NCBI GenBank assembly: GCA_011525365.1
Contig: WTGQ01000002.1
Span: forward strand, 1,539,367-1,603,366
Direction of reading: 5' to 3'
Source: Acidobacteriota bacterium
GTDB taxonomy: Bacteria > Acidobacteriota > Thermoanaerobaculia > Multivoradales > Multivoraceae
DNA: 64,000 nt
A program made the translations under genes and the position numbers. Positions 1 through 7,605 of the stretch are shown here, piece after piece. The stretch's first letter is position 1; each line of letters opens with the position of its first letter. A model generated the notes under the pieces. The model saw nothing but the letters and a program-made list of their open reading frames with translations. It had not been told where the DNA came from and searched no databases.

Positions 1-2450
1 CAGGTGTGCGCGGCCAGGAACTCGCTGTCCTGCTCGCGGCCTTCGAGCTGGTTGATGATGTGATCAGTCATGAGCGGCAGGTAGGCCACCGTGTCCTGCC
101 CCAGCGCGTCCTGGATGGCGCACAGGAGCGCGGCGCAGCCGGCGCCCATCGGCGGTTCGCCGATGCCCTTGGAACCCACCGGGTTGTTCGGATCCGGCAT
201 GTTCACCGCGTCCCACTCCATCTCGAGCGGCACGTCGAGGATCGTCGCCGGCCGGGCGGTGTAGAAGCGGTTCGCGAACGGGATGCCCCATTGCGGGTCG
301 TAGACCCACTTCTGGCCGACCGCGCAGCCGAAGCCCTGAACGGCGCCGCCGTGAAGCTGGCCGCCGAGGCTCCGCGGGTTGAGGACGGTGCCGCAGTCGG
401 TGACCGCCTTGTAGTCAGTGAGCTCGATGACCCCGGTCTCCTTGTCGAGCTCGATCTCGGCGTAGGCCACGACCCAGGAGTAGACGTCGCCGGCGCGACC
501 GTAGTTGTCCTTGGCGGCGGCCAGCAGCCCCTTGCCCTTGAGAACCGCGGCGCCGCCGAGCGTGATCGGGCTCAGTCCTTCGTTGAGCTCGGTGCCGTCG
601 TAGCGGCCTCCCATCTCGACCGCTTTCTGGGCGGCCTGGGCCAGGCTCAGGCCCGCCGCGCGGTTGCCGCGGCGGTAGACGCGCTCACCGGCGACGACGT
701 ACTGCGAGGCCGATCCGCCGTGGACCTGGGCTGCGAGCTCCTGGAGCTTCGTCTTCATGTCGGTGGCGGCGGCGTGGGTGGCGCGCGTGATCGCGTGGGT
801 GGTCTGGCTACCCGCCTGCACGCAGGTGTGAGGCACGCCCTTGCCGGTATCGCCCCAGACCATGTCCACCTTCTCCCACGGTACGTCGAGCAGGTCGGCT
901 GCGACGCGCGCAGTGTCGGAGAAGGAGTGCGTGCCGAGGTTGCCGATTCCGGTGTGGATCTCGAGCCGTCCTTCAGGCGTGATCAGCATCAGTCCGTCGA
1001 ATCCGCTCGAACCGGCGGTGTAGGTCGAACTCGCGATACCGACGCCGGTGACCTTCGAGCCGTTCATCTGCCCGCTACGGGCCCTGGCGTCTTCCCAGTC
1101 GACCATCTCGGCCAGCCGGTCCCAGGCCTCGGTGACGTAGGCGGTGGTCACGTTCCGACCTTCTGCCTCCCCGAACTTCGCGCCGTTCTTGGCGATGTTG
1201 ATCTGGCGGATCGTCAGGCGGTCGATCCCCAGATGGTCCGCGGCGCGGTCGAGCAGGGGCTCGACCATGGCCGACATCTGCACGCCGCCCGGCGCTCGCT
1301 GCGGGGCCCGCGGGGGGGTGTTCGTCGCGATGGAGAGACCGCGGTGGCGCATGCTCTCGGGCTGGTAGGTGAGGGACACCATGTTGCCCGAGGTGCCCAT
1401 GTCGCTCTGACGGCCGTAAGGACCGTTGTCCTGGATCACCGCCCAGTCGAAGGCGGAGATGCGCCCGTCGTTCTTGAAGCCGATCCTGGCCCAGCCCTGG
1501 AAGCCCGGCCGGGCGCGGCCGATGTAGTTCTCCTCGTAGCGGGTGACCCGGTGCATGACCGGCTTGCCGGTCTTCTTGGCCAGGTAGACCGGCACCGCCA
1601 TGTTGCTGGTGCCGACGATCTTGCTGCCGAAGCCGCCGCCGGTGTACTCGGCGTGGACGATCAGGTTCTGCGGCGGCACGCCGACCGTGCCCTGGCCCGC
1701 GAGCAGCGTGAAGGCGACGCTCTGGGTCGAGGGGTAGAGGTGACAGGTGTCGCCGTCCCAGTGGGCCATGCAGCTCCGCGGCTCCATCGGGTGATGGGTG
1801 ACCGACTGGAAGAAGAGCGGTTCGTCGATGATGTAGTCGGCGTCGGCGAAGCCCTTCTCGAGGTCGCCGTTGGTCCACTCGTCCTGGAACACGCCCTCGG
1901 GCATCCTGCCCTTCTCGCCATTCGAGCCCCGCGCCGTGGCGAGGTCTTCGGCCGTCCACTCGACGCGCTCGACGACGGTTTCCATTCCCGTGTCGGTGCG
2001 CCGGCGGATGATGCTGTTGCCGTCGGGCAGGGAGTTGGCGCCTCCCGGTGCGATCGAATCCAGCGGATCCAGCGCGAACGGCAGCGGCTCGAAGTCGACC
2101 TTGATCTTCTCGATCGCGTCGGCGGCGATCTTCTCGGTGACGGCGGCGACGGCGAGCACGGGCTCGCCCTCGTACTTCGGATGGTTCGTCAGGGAGCGCT
2201 CATCCAGCGGCCCCGCTTCGCCCATGTACTCCGCGAGGTCGTCCGCGGTGAGAACCGCCTCGACGCCTTCCATCGCCAGCGCGGCGGAGGCATCGATGTT
2301 CCGTACCCGCGCGTGGGGCATCGGCGACAGCAACTGCTTCGCGAACAGCATGCCCTCGGCGCGCCAGTCCTCGGCGTACTTGGCGCGTCCGGTGATCTTC
2401 TCGATCAGATCGGGTGGAGCGTAGTCGGTGCCGACAAGGGTCTTGGCCAT
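1..2450 (-). CDS. Molybdopterin-binding large subunit of a xanthine dehydrogenase/aldehyde oxidase family enzyme (3' end cut by window edge)
   Basis: This reading frame is absent from the ORF track because it stays open to the left edge; I translated it by hand. It starts MAKTLVGTDYAPPDL and runs about 816 residues without a stop. It carries the molybdenum-cofactor motifs of the family: GGFGSK near residue 272, GGQLHGGAVQGFG, and KGIGEPP near residue 760, whose Glu is the usual catalytic base. The family hydroxylates aldehydes or N-heterocycles using water. The ATG has a GAGGAG ribosome site about 6 nt upstream and lies 10 nt after the [2Fe-2S] subunit gene, so the two are co-translated partners. 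The subunit has no signal of its own and is probably exported with its Tat-bearing partner. The substrate cannot be told from sequence. A FAD or cytochrome subunit could lie beyond the edge. Confidence 0.9.
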   Translation of the reverse strand, partial: MAKTLVGTDYAPPDLIEKITGRAKYAEDWRAEGMLFAKQLLSPMPHARVRNIDASAALAMEGVEAVLTADDLAEYMGEAGPLDERSLTNHPKYEGEPVLAVAAVTEKIAADAIEKIKVDFEPLPFALDPLDSIAPGGANSLPDGNSIIRRRTDTGMETVVERVEWTAEDLATARGSNGEKGRMPEGVFQDEWTNGDLEKGFADADYIIDEPLFFQSVTHHPMEPRSCMAHWDGDTCHLYPSTQSVAFTLLAGQGTVGVPPQNLIVHAEYTGGGFGSKIVGTSNMAVPVYLAKKTGKPVMHRVTRYEENYIGRARPGFQGWARIGFKNDGRISAFDWAVIQDNGPYGRQSDMGTSGNMVSLTYQPESMRHRGLSIATNTPPRAPQRAPGGVQMSAMVEPLLDRAADHLGIDRLTIRQINIAKNGAKFGEAEGRNVTTAYVTEAWDRLAEMVDWEDARARSGQMNGSKVTGVGIASSTYTAGSSGFDGLMLITPEGRLEIHTGIGNLGTHSFSDTARVAADLLDVPWEKVDMVWGDTGKGVPHTCVQAGSQTTHAITRATHAAATDMKTKLQELAAQVHGGSASQYVVAGERVYRRGNRAAGLSLAQAAQKAVEMGGRYDGTELNEGLSPITLGGAAVLKGKGLLAAAKDNYGRAGDVYSWVVAYAEIELDKETGVIELTDYKAVTDCGTVLNPRSLGGQLHGGAVQGFGCAVGQKWVYDPQWGIPFANRFYTARPATILDVPLEMEWDAVNMPDPNNPVGSKGIGEPPMGAGCAALLCAIQDALGQDTVAYLPLMTDHIINQLEGREQDSEFLAAHT

Positions 2451-2460
2451 GCTTTACTCC

Positions 2461-3156
2461 TCAGCTCAGGGTGGCGCGTGCGTTCTCGAGCGCGCGTTCG
2501 GCCGTGTTCAGGATCTTGTTGTAGTCGCCGCAGCGGCATATGTGGCCGGCGAGCCACTTCTGGGCGTCCGCGCGGGTCGCGTTCGGGTTGGCCTTGACCA
2601 GGCCCGCCATGCTCATGATGAAGCCCGGGGCGCAGAACGCGCACTGGAAGCCCATCTCGTCGAGCACCGCCTGCTGGACCGGGTGAAGAACGCCGTCCTG
2701 CTCCAGCCCTTCGACCGTGGTCACTTCACGACCGCGGACCTGGTGCACCAGGATCGAGCAGCCGTAGTGGGGAACGTCGTCGATCAGCACGGTGCAGGCG
2801 CCGCACTCGGCGCGGTCGCAACCGAGCTTGGTGCCGGTCAGGTCCAGCCCGTAGCGCAGCACCATGGCCAGCGTGTCCATCGGCTCGACTTCCAGCTCGT
2901 GGGTCTCGCCGTTCACACGCAGCTCGATCGTGCGGGCCACCGGCTCCGTGGCGGCGCGCAGCACATCGGGCTGCAGCAGATTGCCGCCCGCGATCGAGAC
3001 GGCAGCGCCGGTGGCGACGGAACCCTGGATGAAGGTCCGTCGGGTGACGTTCGAGGGGCCGGAGCCGACGCCGTCCTCCTCAAGTTCCTGGGGGTCCTGC
3101 CGAAGTTCCTCGAGCAGATCGTCCTGCAGGAAGGTGTCTTCTCTCAACTCATCCAT
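2461..3156 (-). CDS. Tat-exported [2Fe-2S] small subunit of the molybdenum hydroxylase
   Basis: This is the electron-transfer subunit of a two- or three-subunit molybdenum hydroxylase (CoxS/IorA-like). A twin-arginine motif (TRRTFIQG, RR at about residues 39-40) precedes a hydrophobic stretch, which indicates folded export to the periplasm. The plant-type ferredoxin cluster is seen as CDRAECGAC plus a later Cys (HYGC). The C-terminal four-Cys cluster is seen as CAFC and CRCGDY. The track begins at a TTG (3165), but the GGAGG ribosome site directly abuts that TTG. The ATG at 3156 sits 9 nt after it and is the better start, giving 231 aa. The large subunit follows after 10 nt. The N-terminal region before RR is unusually long and acidic. 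Confidence 0.92.
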   Translation of the reverse strand: MDELREDTFLQDDLLEELRQDPQELEEDGVGSGPSNVTRRTFIQGSVATGAAVSIAGGNLLQPDVLRAATEPVARTIELRVNGETHELEVEPMDTLAMVLRYGLDLTGTKLGCDRAECGACTVLIDDVPHYGCSILVHQVRGREVTTVEGLEQDGVLHPVQQAVLDEMGFQCAFCAPGFIMSMAGLVKANPNATRADAQKWLAGHICRCGDYNKILNTAERALENARATLS

Positions 3157-3274
3157 GGTCTCCAACCTCCGTTGGGGGAGTCATGCCGGTGCGTTGCCTA
3201 GAGGCGGGCTGTCGTCAGCTTGTGCGGTCAGGAGCATACATCATCGTTTTCGGTGGAGTGCGGCGCGCCCGGCC

Positions 3275-4975
3275 TCAGATCCGGCCGCCGATGATCACGT
3301 CGAGCAGGTAGGGGCCGCCCGTCGCGAAGGCCTCCCGCAGCGCCTCCTCGACGTCCGCCGGATCCTCGACCCTTCGCCCCGGAACGCCCATTCCTGCGGC
3401 CATCTCGACGAAGTCGAGTTCCGGCTCGGTCAGGTTCATGTGGGGGTAGGGCCGATCCGCCGGAATCCCGAAGCGTTCGCGGTAGACATCCATGTTGATC
3501 TTCAGGATCTTGTACTCGCGGTTGTGCAGGATCAGGAACACGATCGGCATGTCGTAGTGGGCGGCGGTCCAGAGCGCCTGGATCGAGTACATCGCCGAAC
3601 CATCGCCGGAAAAGACGATGACCGGCCGTTCGGGGTGGGCCAGCGAAGCGCCGATGCCGCCCACCAGTCCCTGGCCGATGCCGCCACCGCGGGTGCCGCA
3701 GTAGCGGTCCGGATCGTCGATAGGAAGGAAACCGAGCAGGTCGCCGCCCGCGGTGATCGACTCGTTGACGATCACGGCGTCGTCGGGCACGGCTCTGGCG
3801 ACCTCGGACATGAGGCGTGCCGGCGACATGGGGGCGTCGTCGAAATGGGCGGCCAGCCGCTTCTGGCGCGCGGCGCGTGCGCCCTCGCTGGCCGTCCGCA
3901 GCTTGTCCATGCGCTCCGCGGCGACAGCCCGGAAGCCCGCGTCGGCGGACTCTTCGAGTGCTGCCCGCAGGGCCGCGAGCCCGGCGTGCGGGTCGGCGAG
4001 CATTCCCACCTCGACCGCGAAGTTGAAGGCGAGGCGGTCCGGCGCGTCCTCGATCTGGAGCACGGTGGCGTCGGCGCCGAACGGTGAGTCCGGGTCGAAC
4101 CAGACCTCCTCGAAGAACGAACCGCCGACCAGCAGGACGACGTCCGCGCCGCCGAGGGCGTGCTGGATGCCGGCGTGGTTGAGCGGCATGCGCGGCCGGA
4201 AACAGGGGTGGCTCTGCGGGAAGTTGAGACGCTGCATCAGCCCTTCCGGGTAGACGCCCGCGCCGACGAACTCGGCAAGGGCCACGAGTTCCTGCTGGCC
4301 GCCGCTTCGGGCGACGCCGTCTCCGATCACGATCGCCGGCTGGCGCGCCTGGCTCAGTACCGCGGCCATGCGGGCGACCGCGGCCGCTTCCGGCTGCGGC
4401 GCTCTGTAGAGGTCGCCGAGCGGCCGTACAGGCTCCGCGGTCTCTTCCTCCAGGACGTTCAACGGCAGGGCGACGAAGACCGGTCCGGCGGGTGGATCGT
4501 GGGCGACTTTGAAGGCCCGGTGGAGGATCGGTGCGAACTCGTCGGCGCGCTCGACCTGGACGCTCCACTTGACCAGGGGCTCGGCCATGGCCACCAGGTC
4601 GTGTCCGAGCAGGGGCTCGCGGAGCCGCGAGCGGGTGTCCTGCTGGCCGGCCGTGATCACCATCGGGGTGTTCGCCTCCCAGGCGTTGTAGAGCATGCCG
4701 AGGGCATTGCCGAGTCCCGGCGCCACGTGCAGGTTGACGACGCCGGTGACCCCGGTCGACTGGGCGTAATAGTGGGCGGCGCCAAGCGCCACGGACTCAT
4801 GCAGGGCGAGGACGTAGCGCAGATCCGGATGGTCGCCGAGCCGGTCCATCAGCGGACTCTCGGTGGTGCCTGGATTGCCGAACAGGAACGGAATGCCGTA
4901 CTCGGTCAGTGCCTCGAGCAGGACGTCTCCGCCACGCTGTGGACTGTGCTTGGGACGCATCGCTGGCAGGCTCAT
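3275..4975 (-). CDS. Thiamine-diphosphate-dependent enzyme, benzoylformate decarboxylase-like
   Basis: The 566-aa product has the three-domain ThDP layout: N-terminal Pyr domain with GNPGTTES (activating Glu39), a central domain, and a C-terminal PP domain with GDGSAMYSIQ... ending in an Asn (the GDG-N diphosphate/Mg motif, near residue 450). HESVALG in the Pyr domain resembles the active-site His region of benzoylformate decarboxylases and 2-oxoacid lyases. No carboxylated-FAD features of acetolactate synthase stand out, so a 2-oxoacid decarboxylase is more likely, though an acetolactate-synthase-like role is not excluded. It lies 118 nt upstream of the molybdenum hydroxylase genes on the same strand. 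A decarboxylase making an aldehyde next to an aldehyde oxidoreductase suggests a shared route; that is inference. Confidence 0.85.
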   Translation of the reverse strand: MSLPAMRPKHSPQRGGDVLLEALTEYGIPFLFGNPGTTESPLMDRLGDHPDLRYVLALHESVALGAAHYYAQSTGVTGVVNLHVAPGLGNALGMLYNAWEANTPMVITAGQQDTRSRLREPLLGHDLVAMAEPLVKWSVQVERADEFAPILHRAFKVAHDPPAGPVFVALPLNVLEEETAEPVRPLGDLYRAPQPEAAAVARMAAVLSQARQPAIVIGDGVARSGGQQELVALAEFVGAGVYPEGLMQRLNFPQSHPCFRPRMPLNHAGIQHALGGADVVLLVGGSFFEEVWFDPDSPFGADATVLQIEDAPDRLAFNFAVEVGMLADPHAGLAALRAALEESADAGFRAVAAERMDKLRTASEGARAARQKRLAAHFDDAPMSPARLMSEVARAVPDDAVIVNESITAGGDLLGFLPIDDPDRYCGTRGGGIGQGLVGGIGASLAHPERPVIVFSGDGSAMYSIQALWTAAHYDMPIVFLILHNREYKILKINMDVYRERFGIPADRPYPHMNLTEPELDFVEMAAGMGVPGRRVEDPADVEEALREAFATGGPYLLDVIIGGRI

Positions 4976-5030
4976 GGGCGTGGAGGGTAGCAGGAGGAAG
5001 GGCAGTTCCTGGGCGGCCGTATTGACATCG

Positions 5031-5079
5031 CCGGAAGCGCCCTTCCGGTGCTACGGTTAGCTCCTTCCGGCCCTTCCGG
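5031..5079. repeat. Hairpin plus three CCTTCCGG direct repeats between divergent genes
   Basis: The short spacer between the ThDP enzyme (minus) and isocitrate lyase (plus) holds a perfect 7-bp stem, CCGGAAG-cgcc-CTTCCGG (5031-5048). CCTTCCGG recurs at 5041, 5063 and 5072. It is a candidate operator or RNA structure in the isocitrate lyase leader. No regulator can be named from sequence. Confidence 0.5.
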
Positions 5080-5113
5080 GGCATCCACAACGAGCCGGAT
5101 GGAGATGACGGCA

Positions 5114-7426
5114 ATGGCTAGCGGCGAGACAGGCAACGGGACACTGGAGCAGCAGACCGAGGCGGCAGCGGCGTTCATGGGTGCTGATCGCTTCCACGGC
5201 ATCAGGCGGCTTCACACCGCGCGCGAAGTGGCGGCGCAGCGAGGCACTATTCCGCAGGACTACACGGTGGCGCGGGACGCCGCTGCTGCCTTCCACGCGC
5301 GGCTGCGGGAACTCTTCGAGCAGAGGAAGTCGATCACGACGTTCGGCCCGTACTCGCCGGGCCAGGCGGTGGCGATGAAGCGGCGGGGGATCGAGGGCAT
5401 CTACATCGGCGGCTGGGCGACCTCGGCCAAGGGCTCGATCACCGAGGATCCGGGACCGGACCTCGCCAGCTATCCGCTGAGTCAGGTGCCGGACGAGGCG
5501 GCGGTGGTCGTGCGCGCCCTGCTCACCGCCGACAAGAACCAGACTTTCGTCCGTTCACGGATGAGTGAAGCCGAGCAGCGGGCGAACCCCGCGACCGACT
5601 TCCGGCCGTTCATCATCGCCGACGCGGACACGGGTCACGGCGGCGAACAGCACGTGCGCAACCTGATCCGCCGCTTCGTCGAGGTGGGCGTGCCCGGCTA
5701 CCACATCGAGGACCAGAAGCCCGGAGTCAAGAAGTGCGGCCATCAGGCGGGAAAGGTCCTGGTGGCGCAGGACGAACAGAACAAGCGACTGAACTCCGCC
5801 CGCTTCCAGTTGGACGTGATGGCGGTGCCTGGACTCATCGTCGCCCGCACCGACTCGGAGGCTGCGACGTTCCTCGACGGCAACGGCGACGAGCGCGACC
5901 AGGCGTTCATTCTGGGGGCTACGAACCTCGATCTGCCGAGTTGCAAGACGGCGACCCTGGCGATTCTGCGGCGCTTGAACGCCCTGGGTGCGGAAGACGT
6001 CCGCGGCCACGAGCTCTACGACATATCGAAGGCTGCCTATCACCGCGCCGACGTCTGGCTCGAGGGGGCGGGCGTCTACGAGCAGCTCGAGTCCGCCTAC
6101 CGGAAGATGGCCGCGAACGGCGGCACGGGTATGGAGGCCGTGCTCGACGAGACGATGGCCTCTTTCCTCGACGCCTGGCAGTTGGAAGCGAGGCTCAAGA
6201 CCTACCCGCAGGCGGTGGCGGAGGTGATCGCGTTCCGGGAAGAGGAAGGCGCCGTCTTCGACTTCTCGGTGGAGGAGTGGTTGCAGTTCGCCCACTCGGT
6301 GTCGGTCGAAGAGGCGGCGGCCCGGGCCCGCAAGATGGGCATCAACCTGGTCTGGAACGCCGAGCTGGCGCGGACCCCCGAGGGCTACTACCAGATCCAG
6401 GGCGGCATCGAGTACGCGATCTCCCGTTCGCTGCACGCGGCGCCCTATGCCGACCTGATCTGGATGGAGACGGCGACCGCGAACCTGGCCGATGCCCGGC
6501 GGTTCGCCGAGGCGATTCACGCCGTGTATCCGGACCAGTTGCTGGCCTACAACCTGTCGCCGTCCTTCAACTGGGATACCACCGGCATGTCCGACGAGGA
6601 GATGAAGAAGTTCCCCGAGGAACTCGGCGAGTTGGGCTTCGTGTTCAACTTCATCACCTACGGCGGCCACCAGGTCGACGGTCTGGCGGCCGAGGACTTC
6701 GCCACCGCGCTGCGCGAGGACGGCATGCTCGCCCTGGCTCGGCTCCAGCGCAAGCTTCGCCTCGTGGGGTCGCCCTACCGGACGCCGCAGGCTCTCGTCG
6801 GCGGCGCGCGGCTCGACGGCGGGCTCTCGGCCGCGACCGGCCATACGGCAACGACGAAGGCGATGGGCAAGGGGTCGACCCATGTCCAGCACCTGGCGCA
6901 GACCGAAGTGCCGCCGCGGCTGCTCGAGGAGTGGCTCGATCTCTGGCGCGACAAGTACGACATCGACGAGAGTCTGCGAGTGGAGCTCCGGCCTCACGTC
7001 GCCGGTTCCGAGCTCCTCGAACTCAACGTCATGGCGCAGAACGGACGCGAGGAGTCGAAGGCCGCGAACGTCGTCTTCGCGCCCATCCGCGACCGTCGAG
7101 AGCGGATGATCCTCTCGGTTCGCGACCAGAACACGTTCGACACCGACCTGAGGCGACGTCGTCTCATGGCCGTGATGCACGTGTTCCTGATCCATCGGTA
7201 CGGCGCAGTGTGGGTGCACTACGTCAGTCCGACGGACGACAACCAGCACCAGACTCGGCGCATGATCGAACTGGGGATCTTCGAGAGTGCCAACACCGAG
7301 GTCGGCGAGATCATCGTGGCGGCGGTGAACCGGGAGCGGGTCCGCGAACTCGCGGATCCGGACCGCGAGTCGCTAACCGCACTGATCGAGAAGACCGAGC
7401 CGGTGCCGGTGCGGGCCGCATCGTGA
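5114..7426 (+). CDS. aceA: Isocitrate lyase, long form (ICL2-like)
   Basis: This is the glyoxylate-shunt enzyme cleaving isocitrate to glyoxylate and succinate, in the cytoplasm. The family hallmark KKCGH is present, with the catalytic Cys at residue 208 from the chosen start. The product is about 770 aa, matching the long isocitrate lyases (mycobacterial AceA2 type, around 766 aa) rather than the 430-aa form. The track starts at a GTG (5048), but that region is hairpin/repeat DNA. ATG 5114 has a GGAG 9 nt upstream, whereas the nearer ATGs at 5099 and 5105 have no usable spacing. No malate synthase gene is in the window. The downstream metalloprotease is unlikely to be functionally linked. 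Confidence 0.95.
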   Translation: MASGETGNGTLEQQTEAAAAFMGADRFHGIRRLHTAREVAAQRGTIPQDYTVARDAAAAFHARLRELFEQRKSITTFGPYSPGQAVAMKRRGIEGIYIGGWATSAKGSITEDPGPDLASYPLSQVPDEAAVVVRALLTADKNQTFVRSRMSEAEQRANPATDFRPFIIADADTGHGGEQHVRNLIRRFVEVGVPGYHIEDQKPGVKKCGHQAGKVLVAQDEQNKRLNSARFQLDVMAVPGLIVARTDSEAATFLDGNGDERDQAFILGATNLDLPSCKTATLAILRRLNALGAEDVRGHELYDISKAAYHRADVWLEGAGVYEQLESAYRKMAANGGTGMEAVLDETMASFLDAWQLEARLKTYPQAVAEVIAFREEEGAVFDFSVEEWLQFAHSVSVEEAAARARKMGINLVWNAELARTPEGYYQIQGGIEYAISRSLHAAPYADLIWMETATANLADARRFAEAIHAVYPDQLLAYNLSPSFNWDTTGMSDEEMKKFPEELGELGFVFNFITYGGHQVDGLAAEDFATALREDGMLALARLQRKLRLVGSPYRTPQALVGGARLDGGLSAATGHTATTKAMGKGSTHVQHLAQTEVPPRLLEEWLDLWRDKYDIDESLRVELRPHVAGSELLELNVMAQNGREESKAANVVFAPIRDRRERMILSVRDQNTFDTDLRRRRLMAVMHVFLIHRYGAVWVHYVSPTDDNQHQTRRMIELGIFESANTEVGEIIVAAVNRERVRELADPDRESLTALIEKTEPVPVRAAS

Positions 7427-7465
7427 TCCGGGCCGCCCGCTGGGTGCGCGGGTCTGACGTCCGAC

Positions 7466-7574
7466 CGCCCGCGGACGGGCGCTCGGACCGTGACGCTGGT
7501 GGCGCGGACACGCGCCACCAGGGTGCTGACCCGCTGCCGCCGAAGGCGGCCAAGAGCACGCGCCGCGAAGCGGC
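7466..7574 (+). repeat. Cluster of four short perfect palindromes in the aceA-metalloprotease spacer
   Basis: Four stem-loops follow one another: CGCCCG-cgga-CGGGCG (7466-7481), CTGGTGGCGCG-gaca-CGCGCCACCAG (7496-7521, 11-bp perfect stem), GCCGCC-gaa-GGCGGC (7536-7550) and GCCGC-gaa-GCGGC (7562-7574). The 11-bp stem could end aceA transcription, though no T-run follows. The two GAA-loop stems look alike and may be REP-like units. The stretch can be read through in the metalloprotease frame from a GTG overlapping the aceA stop, but the translation is low-complexity, so I treat it as non-coding. Confidence 0.6.
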
Positions 7575-7605
7575 TCCGTCTGGCGGCCGGTTCCCTACCC
7601 GCGTC

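Noticed and set aside
6-2597. 863-aa plus-strand ORF
   Set aside because: It is the antisense shadow of the molybdenum hydroxylase genes; the minus frame carries GGFGSK and GEPP motifs, the plus frame has none.
3157-3165. TTG start for the [2Fe-2S] subunit
   Set aside because: The GGAGG directly abuts it; ATG 3156 has proper spacing.
5022-5057. TTGACA ... TACGGT as the aceA promoter
   Set aside because: The spacer is 24 nt, too long for a sigma70 promoter; no -10 exists at 16-18 nt.
5734-7605. Upstream two thirds-kb of the 1477-aa plus ORF
   Set aside because: It is the shifted frame of aceA plus the palindrome spacer; family similarity begins only at the signal peptide near 7606.
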